Positions 8,556 through 15,610 of a stretch of DNA of 64,000 nt are shown here, piece by piece. Each line of letters opens with the position of its first letter. Positions within the stretch are counted from its first letter, which is position 1. Location: positions 992,001-1,056,000 of the forward strand of contig CAXXXQ010000002.1 of assembly GCA_963677355.2 (NCBI GenBank), read 5' to 3'. The notes under the pieces were generated by a model. It searched no databases and was not told where the DNA came from. It saw only the letters and a program-made list of their open reading frames with translations. Position numbers and translations under genes: made by a program. This DNA is from Thiomicrorhabdus sp963677355. Its GTDB lineage: Bacteria; Pseudomonadota; Gammaproteobacteria; Thiomicrospirales; Thiomicrospiraceae.

Positions 8556-8571
8556 TGGCATGCTAACTGCT
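8556..8571 (+). promoter_or_regulatory. Sigma-54 (-24/-12) promoter of the unknown operon
   Basis: TGGCAT-GCTAA-CTGCT gives GG and GC exactly 10 nt apart, the hallmark spacing. It is almost the same sequence as the element before the MCP gene at 28220-29485. The predicted transcription start is near 8582, 36 nt before the ATG at 8618, with an AGGAAT ribosome site between. A six-base inverted repeat, TGCCAG/CTGGCA (8543-8560), overlaps the -24 box. Confidence 0.65.
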
Positions 8572-8617
8572 TAAAAACGCCTATATCAGTTGAATTATTT
8601 TTATAGGAATTGAAGTC

Positions 8618-9769
8618 ATGTCTAAGATCGATTTGGAAAAAGATGACCAGGCAACTCAAGAAATGCTTTCTATGATGGAAGCGCAAAGCACCGACGATAT
8701 TAACGACTCTCTGAACGATATCGACGGCATTGATGCAGATGAGCTGTTGAGTGCACTAGACGATATTCCCGATGAACTCGACTCTATGGCCGAATTAAGC
8801 GACAGCGCTGAAGACAGTGGTGACGAAATTGACTTGGACGACCTTGAAGCCTTAATGAACGATGTCGATGCCGAAGAAGAAACACAATTGGAAGTCGAAG
8901 AAGACGACATCACTGAGATGGATTTGGATGATCTCGATCTAGACGCACTATCCGCTACGGAAGAGGATAGTGCAGCACCTGACGAGCTGGATATTGATGA
9001 TATCGACCTAGAGGGTCTGGATGAACTAGATGAAGAAGTTGCAAGCAGCACGCAAGATATTGATCTCGAAGACCTTGATAGCTTAGACAACCTGGAAGAC
9101 TTAGATGAGATCGGCGGTGAAACAGAACTGTCCGAACTAGAAGATATCGAAGCGATGATGGAAGACGCCGAACCATATCTAGAATCCGAAAGCTCTCAGG
9201 AAGAAGAAGCCTTTGATTTGCCTGAAAGCGAGCCGGAACTGGATGAAATCTCCACAGAAGAGACAACTGAGAGTGTTGATTTAAATGCTCACTTTAACGA
9301 TGCTGAAGCTCAACTGCCGGATATCGACGCCTTTGAATCGGCAAAACCGAGTTCAGTTGATTCTAGCGAAGCTGTCGACAATTCCGAAGACGACATGCAA
9401 TTGATCAATCAAGCTAGCGATTCTGTGGCCGCCATGGAACAAGCGATTGAAGTGGATCAATCGATTCAGGAAATTGCCTCCGAGGTCAAGCGCACCGCAC
9501 AAGAAGCCACGCAGCTAGCCATTGAAACCAGTAAACAAGCTCAGGCTTCGGCAGAAAAAACCCAGCAAGCGATTGAAGCAACTTTCGCCGCAGCGGAACG
9601 AGCCTTTGAAGCGGCTAAAAATGCCGGCTACAGTGTAGATTTGGAGAGCATCCAACCAAGTAGCGCGGATGAAATTGCTGCGCAATTGACAGAAATCCAA
9701 GAGAAAAACAATCATTTGAAAACCGTGAATGAGAGCATTAAAGCGCGCATCGCGGAAATGAAATCTTAA
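8618..9769 (+). CDS. Unknown highly acidic protein with C-terminal coiled coil
   Basis: I do not recognise this 383-residue protein. Residues 1 to about 260 are extremely rich in Asp, Glu, Leu and Ser, with recurring short motifs such as IDLDDLEAL, MDLDDLDLDAL, LDIDDIDLEGL and IDLEDLDSL, resembling the acidic cytoplasmic linkers of hub proteins such as FimV, though no TPR, LysM or transmembrane part is present. From about 265 an Ala/Gln/Glu-rich helix predicts a coiled coil (TAQEATQLAIETSKQAQ...). No signal peptide, so probably cytoplasmic. It is the first gene of a pair; the next starts 33 nt downstream and shares the Ala-rich coiled-coil style. A sigma-54 type promoter precedes it, hinting at a role in motility or polar organisation; this is inference. 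Confidence 0.8.
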   Translation: MSKIDLEKDDQATQEMLSMMEAQSTDDINDSLNDIDGIDADELLSALDDIPDELDSMAELSDSAEDSGDEIDLDDLEALMNDVDAEEETQLEVEEDDITEMDLDDLDLDALSATEEDSAAPDELDIDDIDLEGLDELDEEVASSTQDIDLEDLDSLDNLEDLDEIGGETELSELEDIEAMMEDAEPYLESESSQEEEAFDLPESEPELDEISTEETTESVDLNAHFNDAEAQLPDIDAFESAKPSSVDSSEAVDNSEDDMQLINQASDSVAAMEQAIEVDQSIQEIASEVKRTAQEATQLAIETSKQAQASAEKTQQAIEATFAAAERAFEAAKNAGYSVDLESIQPSSADEIAAQLTEIQEKNNHLKTVNESIKARIAEMKS

Positions 9770-9802
9770 AGTTGACGGTTAGAATTTAATAGGCGTTTTG
9801 TT

Positions 9803-10972
9803 ATGAGTGAAATTGTTGATGACCTTCTCAATGAGGTCGAACAACTGGAAAGTGCGACGAAAGAGCTAGAATCCTCGACGGAAACCGTTAAGCAGAAGCA
9901 GCAAACGCTTGCTGACTCAAGTGCCAAAGCGTCCTCCGAAGCGCATCTGATCGCCCTGCAAACAGCCAAAACCGCACAGGAAGCGGCAAGCGAGAGCCAG
10001 AAAGCCGCCGAAGCCTCCATCAAGCAAGCCGAAGCCTTGAAGGCGGAAATTCTGGAACTGAATGAATCCAATTTCAACTGGCGTCAAAGCGTCAGAAACG
10101 CCGGCAAAGACTTTAAATCCGCAAAATCCAGCATGACCATCATGTTGGTCACTTCAATCATTTTTAGCCTGATCGCCATTGGCGCCGCAGCCTATCTACT
10201 CTATTCGATAAAAAAACAGAATGAACAATACAAAGGTGAAGTTTTAGACATTATTGCCACTGAAAATGCCTTGCTGAAGAAAAACATCACCTTAAAAGTC
10301 GATGAACTTGCCTATGTCATCGAAAACATGCAAGCGCCGATCAATCAAGCCGCCCTGCACATGCAGGACCATAAACCATCCGCCCAGACTGAGCCAGCTG
10401 TTGAACAGCCTGCTGGTTCCCCTAATGAACCAGCTCTCGAAACAACTCAACCGACAGAACAAGAACAGACCTCAGAAGTGGCTGCCACCGAAACTACAGA
10501 TCAAAAACCTGCTGAATATCACGAAGCAGCACCAATGGTTAGCCAAAGCGCCTTCAGTTCTGAAGAGGGTCAGCAACTTATTTCAAGCGTCGACTGGATT
10601 AAAGCCCATGCCGTCACCGGGGAAGATTTGCAAAAAGTGAAAAGTTTAGTCGCTGACTTGCAACAGCAATTAATTAAGCTTGAACAGCAGAGCCCGACAA
10701 CGACAACGAGTGGCTTAACCGCTGATCAAATCAAAAAATTGGATGGCATCGGCTGGCTGGTTCGTAAACAGTCCAAAGCGATTGAAGAACTTGAAAAGCA
10801 GCTTAGCGCACTACAAAAACCGTCGGTTGGTAAAGACTACACTCAGCAGTTCCAGAGCATCAGCGCAGAACAGAAAGCCATGAAAAAGCAGTTAGCGCAA
10901 ATTGAGAAAGCACTTGATGAACTGACCGAACTGTCAAAAGAGCCGCCGCCGTACAGCTATCGCGCCAAATAA
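9803..10972 (+). CDS. Unknown single-pass membrane coiled-coil protein
   Basis: A 389-residue protein I cannot assign. Residues 1-95 form a predicted coiled coil (including LIALQTAKTAQEAASESQKA), one strong transmembrane segment lies near 112-134 (MLVTSIIFSLIAIGAAAYLLY), then a Pro/Glu/Gln/Thr-rich linker and a second coiled-coil region from about 250 to the end. There is no cleavable signal peptide. By charge, the N-terminus is likely cytoplasmic, with a large C-terminal part outside the inner membrane. Its N-terminal helix resembles the C-terminal helix of the acidic protein encoded just upstream, suggesting that the two associate. Both probably share the sigma-54 type promoter. Confidence 0.8.
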   Translation: MSEIVDDLLNEVEQLESATKELESSTETVKQKQQTLADSSAKASSEAHLIALQTAKTAQEAASESQKAAEASIKQAEALKAEILELNESNFNWRQSVRNAGKDFKSAKSSMTIMLVTSIIFSLIAIGAAAYLLYSIKKQNEQYKGEVLDIIATENALLKKNITLKVDELAYVIENMQAPINQAALHMQDHKPSAQTEPAVEQPAGSPNEPALETTQPTEQEQTSEVAATETTDQKPAEYHEAAPMVSQSAFSSEEGQQLISSVDWIKAHAVTGEDLQKVKSLVADLQQQLIKLEQQSPTTTTSGLTADQIKKLDGIGWLVRKQSKAIEELEKQLSALQKPSVGKDYTQQFQSISAEQKAMKKQLAQIEKALDELTELSKEPPPYSYRAK

Positions 10973-11103
10973 CGCCTCATCTATCTGCTTTACTGCAAAC
11001 TAGGTCATAAATTCAGGATGAATTCTGGATTATCGATTCGGTTTACCAATCAGTCCTGAAGGTTCCGACCAAGTTCTCAAATGGGTGTGATTTTACCGAA
11101 ACT

Positions 11104-11682
11104 TTAGATCGACAAGTGATGCTGAATAATGGATTGGATATTAGAGATCAGATAGTCAGTGCTTTGCGCTTCCGAACTTGCACCCGGCAACAACGGGCGA
11201 ATCGGGTTAACCTGAAAATGGAATAGCAACAAAGCCAGTAAGCTGGTCGTCAGAAAATGCGGATCGCAATCAGGATTGATCTCGACAAAAATATCATGCA
11301 AAGCATTACAGGTGTCGGCTATCACCACCTTAACCAAGAACTGCGCACTGGCCTCATCCTGAACCAATAACTCTCGAATAAAAAGCTGGCGGAAGATGGA
11401 GTCACTTGCCATTTGTCGGCATGCCAAGACAATAAAATCATTCAACTTGACTTGCGCCGTTTGCTCAGTCTGTAGACAGGCGACCAGCGCCGCGCCCTGC
11501 TCACTAAACACGTACTGCAAAGTCGCATAATAGAGTTCTTGCTTGTCCTTAAAATGGTTATAAAGCGATGGCGCTTTAATATCACAAGCTCCAGCGATGT
11601 CTCGCATGGTCAAATTATCAAACCCTTTGCTGGCAAAGAGTTCCGCGGCAGTCTGCAAAATACGTTGTTTAGTGTTTGACAT
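11104..11682 (-). CDS. TetR/AcrR family transcriptional regulator
   Basis: A 192-residue TetR-type repressor. The helix-turn-helix occupies about residues 8-47 (ILQTAAELFASKGFDNLTM... IKAPSLYNHFKDKQELY); the remainder is the helical ligand-binding domain, whose ligand cannot be deduced. Its ATG overlaps the TAA stop of the preceding membrane protein gene by one base, so it is the last gene of a three-gene unit. The large palindrome upstream of that unit (12833-12862) is the obvious autoregulatory operator. Confidence 0.9.
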   Translation of the reverse strand: MSNTKQRILQTAAELFASKGFDNLTMRDIAGACDIKAPSLYNHFKDKQELYYATLQYVFSEQGAALVACLQTEQTAQVKLNDFIVLACRQMASDSIFRQLFIRELLVQDEASAQFLVKVVIADTCNALHDIFVEINPDCDPHFLTTSLLALLLFHFQVNPIRPLLPGASSEAQSTDYLISNIQSIIQHHLSI

Positions 11683-12398
11683 TATGATTGTGCTTCATGT
11701 TTGGCTCGAATCGCATCCCAGTCAATATTATTACAGGCATAACATGGCTCGGAAATGATGCCTAGTTTAACCAATAAAGCGTGTATTTTACAGCCTAGAC
11801 AATAACCAAGTACGGCTTCAAGCCAAACCATCGCCAGACAGAACCACACCAACACTACCGGAATCTGATACGGAATGTAATTATAGGTGGTCGGTAACAG
11901 TTCACTGGCAAACAGTTTATTGACAATACCGGCAAAAACCTCCGGATTGAAAAACACCAGACAGAATGAAACCAACAATACGCCTAACCCCCAAGCAAAA
12001 CGTTTCGGTCCAAGCGGTTTCCATACAGGCGGTTTGTTACGCGCCAGGAATGATGCCAACTGAATGGTCGGCGAAAATCGCGAAGTAAGCACAGTCATTC
12101 CCGCCAATAATTCAAACAAGCCAAAGAATAATAGCGCCGTCTGCACGCTATAATCATAACTGCGCTTAACCATCTCGCCGCTGTAGATGATTTGCGAATT
12201 CGCATTGATTTCATAAGTGTCTTCCACGGTCGCAGCATCAACTATCCAGATTGAAGTATAAAGCACATCAAAAAACGTCAACACCATAAACAACGGAAGC
12301 ATGATCATTATTCCGGCACGGATACGTACCGCCGTCTCATTGATAAACAGCAGCTCTTCATTCGTATCCCGGAACCAAGTCTTTTTCAAATCGGACAT
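11682..12398 (-). CDS. Membrane protein with two Cys pairs (DUF4395-like)
   Basis: A 238-residue integral membrane protein with about four hydrophobic segments (near 28-50, 88-110, 128-150 and 170-200). The C-terminal third resembles DUF4395 proteins: ALSKPVWKPLGP-like turn, a CLGCKIHALL segment and, near the end, CYACNNIDW. The two C-x2-C pairs could bind a metal or take part in thiol chemistry; this is inference. Function unknown. It is the middle gene of a TetR-controlled unit, with TetR overlapping its stop codon and another small membrane protein 17 nt upstream. Confidence 0.75.
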   Translation of the reverse strand: MSDLKKTWFRDTNEELLFINETAVRIRAGIMIMLPLFMVLTFFDVLYTSIWIVDAATVEDTYEINANSQIIYSGEMVKRSYDYSVQTALLFFGLFELLAGMTVLTSRFSPTIQLASFLARNKPPVWKPLGPKRFAWGLGVLLVSFCLVFFNPEVFAGIVNKLFASELLPTTYNYIPYQIPVVLVWFCLAMVWLEAVLGYCLGCKIHALLVKLGIISEPCYACNNIDWDAIRAKHEAQS

Positions 12399-12415
12399 AA
12401 CATATCTCCTGCAAA

Positions 12416-12814
12416 TTATTTTTTCTCTACCGAACCGGCGACCGGTTTGCTGAAAAAAGTACCGGTGATCATAGCGAATGAATAAGACTGCTTATGATTC
12501 CACGGCATCAACGACATAAAACGAGCTAAGAAACAGTAATCAAACAACACCATCGCGCTGGTACCCAAGATAACCGGATAAACGATCCAGTAAAGCGGTG
12601 ACCATAAAGCCGGGATCAGTAATAACAGATAAGCAATTCGAACCTGAGTGGCAAAAGAAGCCAGTGAGCGGGTATCGATTGTGAAATGAACGACTTGAAT
12701 GGCCGTCAGCACTATAGCCGTATACAGGCCATAGCCCCACCCCATGACATCTGCAATCAACAGAAGGTCGGTAATCAACCAATAAACCCAAATCTTATTC
12801 GCTATTCTTTCCAT
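12416..12814 (-). CDS. Small integral membrane protein, unknown function
   Basis: A 132-residue protein with three to four hydrophobic segments (about residues 8-45, 60-80 and 80-95) and a basic tail. I recognise no family. The ATG at 12814 is preceded by a good AAAGGAG ribosome site. It heads the unit that also holds the DUF4395-like protein and the TetR repressor. The shared operator suggests expression only when an unknown signal releases TetR. Confidence 0.75.
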   Translation of the reverse strand: MERIANKIWVYWLITDLLLIADVMGWGYGLYTAIVLTAIQVVHFTIDTRSLASFATQVRIAYLLLLIPALWSPLYWIVYPVILGTSAMVLFDYCFLARFMSLMPWNHKQSYSFAMITGTFFSKPVAGSVEKK

Positions 12815-12832
12815 GTTTGCTCTCCTTTTAAC

Positions 12833-12862
12833 ATTAAACTAACAAACGTTAGTTAGTTTAAT
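12833..12862. promoter_or_regulatory. Palindromic operator, probable TetR binding site
   Basis: ATTAAACTAAC (12833-12843) and its exact complement (12852-12862) are separated by 8 nt. A second overlapping palindrome, AACTAAC-AAAC-GTTAGTT, lies inside. It sits just upstream of the ribosome site of the membrane-protein/tetR unit, where it would cover the promoter; a TTGCTT/TAAACT pair with 16-nt spacing overlaps it on the minus strand. Confidence 0.75.
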
Positions 12863-13046
12863 GAAAAACAATACAAAAGCAAGCCTGATTGATTTTTAAA
12901 AAAATCATGACATGGTTAATCGCGAAATTTGATAGTTTGAGAAACGTGTTCGGAAAAATTCTTTACTGCGAAAATCCTAGCTGGATGACACCGAATTTGT
13001 TTGATTATTTAAAAGATTAAAAACTGTAGAAATATTTCAAAGACAT

Positions 13047-13085
13047 AAAAAAACCCGCATTGAGGTAACTCAATGCGGGTTTTTA
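13047..13085 (-). terminator. Rho-independent terminator of tRNA-Ser
   Basis: A perfect 12-bp stem, ACCCGCATTGAG (13053-13064) with its complement (13069-13080) and a GTAA loop, followed on the minus strand by seven T. It lies directly downstream of the tRNA gene. A shorter T-run on the plus strand makes it partly bidirectional. Confidence 0.9.
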
Positions 13086-13091
13086 GAATAA

Positions 13092-13182
13092 TGGCGGTGG
13101 ACTAGGGATTCGAACCCCAGGTAGGCTACTAACCTACAACGGTTTTCAAGACCGCCGCCTTCAACCACTCAGCCAGTCCACC
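13092..13182 (-). tRNA. tRNA-Ser (anticodon UGA)
   Basis: A 91-nt class II tRNA. The acceptor stem pairs GGTGGAC with GTCCACC, followed by discriminator G and an encoded CCA. The anticodon loop is CTTGAAA, with anticodon TGA, closed by CGGT/ACCG. A long variable arm with a GTAGG/CCTAC stem and a GTTCGAAT T-loop confirm a serine tRNA. It decodes UCA and related codons. Its own promoter and terminator flank it, so it is a single-gene unit; serS lies 0.5 kb away. Confidence 0.97.
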
Positions 13183-13199
13183 TTTGTTTGATGGAGCGT

Positions 13200-13227
13200 A
13201 TTATAGAGACCTGATGATTTTTTGCAA
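13200..13227 (-). promoter_or_regulatory. Sigma-70 promoter of tRNA-Ser
   Basis: On the minus strand TTGCAA (13227-13222) and a perfect TATAAT (13205-13200) are spaced by 16 nt. The transcript would start about 10 nt before the mature tRNA end. Confidence 0.8.
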
Positions 13228-13285
13228 GACGTTTTCTGTAGTTTTTTTGTAAAATTTCAGTAACCCATCCTTACCTTGGACAGAC

Positions 13286-13624
13286 ATGCTAGCAAACCTA
13301 ATTAAAAACAACCGGTTAAGCTTTAATGAAAAGTGTTATGAGTTGTTGAAGCTGATTCCACCGGGCAGAGTATCGACCTACAAGGCAATTGCTGCCGCGC
13401 TGCAAACCAGGGCGTATCAAGCCGTAGGCAATGCAATGGCGCACAACCCTAATCCAATTGTTGTACCCTGTCACCGCGTCGTAAAAAGCGGAGGCGAACT
13501 CGGCGAATTCGCATTGGGCGAGGCTAAAAAAATCGAACTTCTGCAAAAAGAAGGCGTTGAAATCGAAAACGGCCGAGTCAGGGATTTTCAAAAGTTATAT
13601 TACGACTTCTCGGATTTGACTTAA
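13286..13624 (+). CDS. Short O6-alkylguanine-DNA alkyltransferase (MGMT domain)
   Basis: A 112-residue protein made almost wholly of the MGMT DNA-binding/active-site domain. The helix-turn-helix part (PPGRVSTYKAIAAAL, with the arginine finger region AVGNAMAHNPNPI) precedes the active site PCHRVV with acceptor Cys62. Because the cysteine is present, it should be a true suicide methyltransferase rather than an alkyltransferase-like (ATL) protein, which has Trp there. It lacks the N-terminal ribonuclease-like domain of Ogt/Ada, as seen in other short bacterial and archaeal forms. It is divergent from the tRNA-Ser gene and convergent with serS. Confidence 0.88.
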   Translation: MLANLIKNNRLSFNEKCYELLKLIPPGRVSTYKAIAAALQTRAYQAVGNAMAHNPNPIVVPCHRVVKSGGELGEFALGEAKKIELLQKEGVEIENGRVRDFQKLYYDFSDLT

Positions 13625-13636
13625 TTCCGACATAAA

Positions 13637-13668
13637 AAACGCGGCACCTCGAATAAGATGCCGCGTTT
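13637..13668. terminator. Terminator between the alkyltransferase gene and serS
   Basis: AAACGCGGCA (13637-13646) pairs with TGCCGCGTTT (13659-13668) across a 12-nt loop. It lies between two convergent genes and has A/T-rich flanks on both sides, so it may serve both. Confidence 0.75.
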
Positions 13669-13695
13669 CTCGTTTAAAACGATACCTTAATGGAA

Positions 13696-14988
13696 TTACA
13701 GTTTTTCAACACCGCCCAGATAAGATCTCAAGGCTTCCGGAACGGTAATCGAGCCGTCTTCATTCTGATAGTTTTCCAATACCGCGACCAAGGTACGGCC
13801 AACCGCCAAACCGGAACCGTTCAGAGTATGCACCAATTGCGGTTTACCTTGGCCGTCGGCAGCACGGAAACGAGCCATCAAACGGCGTGCCTGGAAGTCT
13901 TCGAAGTTTGAACAGGATGAAATCTCACGGTAAGCGGACTGACCCGGTAACCAAACTTCCAAATCGTAGGTTTTAGCCGAAGAGAAACCGATATCGCCGG
14001 TGCACAAAGTCACTAGTCGGTATGGCAAGCCCAGCTTTTGCAGAATGGCTTCCGCATGCCCGGTCAGTTCTTCCAAAGCCTCATGTGATTTTTCCGGATG
14101 AACGATCTGTACCATCTCGACTTTTTCAAACTGGTGCTGACGGATCAGACCACGGGTATCACGCCCGTAAGATCCCGCTTCAGAACGGAAACACGGCGTA
14201 TGTCCGACCATGCGTATCGGCAAGTCGGCTTCATCGATGATTTCATCACGAACCAAATTGGTAATCGGCACTTCCGCAGTTGGAATCAGGTATAAATCAC
14301 GATCATTAGTATCATGCTCTTCGTTTTTGCTGATCTTGTATAGATCGGCTTCAAACTTAGGTAACTGACCGGTTCCACGCAGACTGTCCTGATTAACCAG
14401 ATAAGGCACATAGACCTCTTCATAACCGTGCTCGGCATGCGTATCCAACATAAACTGTGTCAAAGCACGCTGTAACTTGGCCATCGGCCCTTTCAAAACG
14501 GAAAAACGTCCGGAGGTGACTTTTACTGCAGCATCATTATCATACCAGCCACGTTGTTCGGAAAGCTCGACATGGTCTTTGACTTCGAAAGCAAACTGTT
14601 TCGGCTCACCCCATTTACGCACTTCGACGTTATCGTCTTCACTTTGCCCCACCGGTACTGATTCATGCGGCAGATTTGGAATACCGGCGTAGATCTCTTC
14701 GATTTGCGCCTGAACCTGTTCTGATGCCGCTTCCGCTTCTTCCAGCTGGCCTTTCAGGTTTTCAACTTCAGCCAATAGCGGCGCAATATCTTCACCCTGT
14801 GCTTTTGCCTTACCAATGCCCTTTGATTTGGCGTTACGTTCCGCCTGCAAGTTCTGTGCTTTGGATTGTAATTCTTTGCGCTGCGCTTCTAGGTTTTGGA
14901 TCTGCTCTACATCCACTTCAAAACCACGGGTTTTAAGCTTCTCGGCAACGTTTTCTAAATCGGATCTAAGTAACTTGGCGTCTAACAT
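13696..14988 (-). CDS. serS: Seryl-tRNA synthetase
   Basis: A 430-residue class II synthetase that charges serine (and selenocysteine) tRNA. The N-terminal ~110 residues form the long antiparallel coiled coil that grips the tRNA variable arm; motif 2 is FRSEAGSYGRDTRGLIRQHQF, and motif 3 is GLAVGRTLVAVLENYQ. Length and motif order are normal. It lies downstream of gcvR/gcvP-type genes on the same strand but separated by about 100 nt. The ftsK-lolA-rarA-serS order of enterics is interrupted here by crcB and the glycine cleavage genes. Confidence 0.96.
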   Translation of the reverse strand: MLDAKLLRSDLENVAEKLKTRGFEVDVEQIQNLEAQRKELQSKAQNLQAERNAKSKGIGKAKAQGEDIAPLLAEVENLKGQLEEAEAASEQVQAQIEEIYAGIPNLPHESVPVGQSEDDNVEVRKWGEPKQFAFEVKDHVELSEQRGWYDNDAAVKVTSGRFSVLKGPMAKLQRALTQFMLDTHAEHGYEEVYVPYLVNQDSLRGTGQLPKFEADLYKISKNEEHDTNDRDLYLIPTAEVPITNLVRDEIIDEADLPIRMVGHTPCFRSEAGSYGRDTRGLIRQHQFEKVEMVQIVHPEKSHEALEELTGHAEAILQKLGLPYRLVTLCTGDIGFSSAKTYDLEVWLPGQSAYREISSCSNFEDFQARRLMARFRAADGQGKPQLVHTLNGSGLAVGRTLVAVLENYQNEDGSITVPEALRSYLGGVEKL

Positions 14989-15085
14989 CAGGGGTTCCTG
15001 GGGTTCTCTATTCTAATATTCAATTAAATTTCTGCGCAGGGTTTGGCGATGCCAATCCCATAAATTTTGCGCTGTATTCTATCAT

Positions 15086-15610
15086 TTATTCACTATCTTC
15101 AAGAAGTTCAATATCGACAATTAATTCATTCGCCAAATCTTCCAGTTTTTCGCGAATTTTTGCCGAGCCGGTCTGTTCGGGAATATGGATTTTCAAATTA
15201 GCTTTGAACAGCAGTTCACCGGACATGGACGCCTCAATCACTTCGGTATGCAACTCGTCGACACTGGCTTCCAGTTTGGCTAGCTCGGAAGAGATACGAT
15301 TCACAATTCCCAGCTGATCCTGACCAATCAACTCGATCTGGAACTGATTTTGTCGAGTCGGTGCAAGTGCCCCGCTCTCTTCAAAGATCACGCTCAAACC
15401 TAAATCTTCCGCACTGGACAGCGCCGTTTGAAACGCCTCAAGATTGGCACTTGGTAGATCCACCCGCAAAATACCGGCAAATTTACCCGCCAGACTGGCC
15501 ATGCGGCTTTCAATCCATTCGCCCTGATGGGCCACGATGATTTTCGACAGTTTCTCAACCAAGCCGGGAGAGTCGTTTCCTAAGACACTGATGACCACGG
15601 ACTTTTTCAT
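15086..15610 (-). CDS. gcvR: GcvR-like ACT-domain regulator of glycine cleavage
   Basis: A 174-residue protein of two tandem ACT domains: residues about 5-75 (SVLGNDSPGLVEKLSKIIVAHQGEWIES) and 92-165 (IELIGQDQLGIVNRISSELAKL). This is the architecture of GcvR, which in E. coli binds glycine and restrains the activator GcvA at the gcvTHP promoter. Its ATG overlaps the TGA of gcvP by 4 nt, so it is translated with the P protein, unlike the unlinked E. coli gene. No gcvA-type LysR gene is in the window, so its partner is unknown. Confidence 0.85.
   Translation of the reverse strand: MKKSVVISVLGNDSPGLVEKLSKIIVAHQGEWIESRMASLAGKFAGILRVDLPSANLEAFQTALSSAEDLGLSVIFEESGALAPTRQNQFQIELIGQDQLGIVNRISSELAKLEASVDELHTEVIEASMSGELLFKANLKIHIPEQTGSAKIREKLEDLANELIVDIELLEDSE

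Noticed and set aside
8656..9090. 144-codon Ser-rich frame opposite the acidic protein gene
   Set aside because: A composition shadow of Asp/Glu codons; no ribosome site, promoter or recognisable motif.
12890..12907. TGATTTTT/AAAAATCA palindrome beyond the TetR operator
   Set aside because: A pure A/T palindrome with a two-base loop; likely chance in an AT-rich gap.
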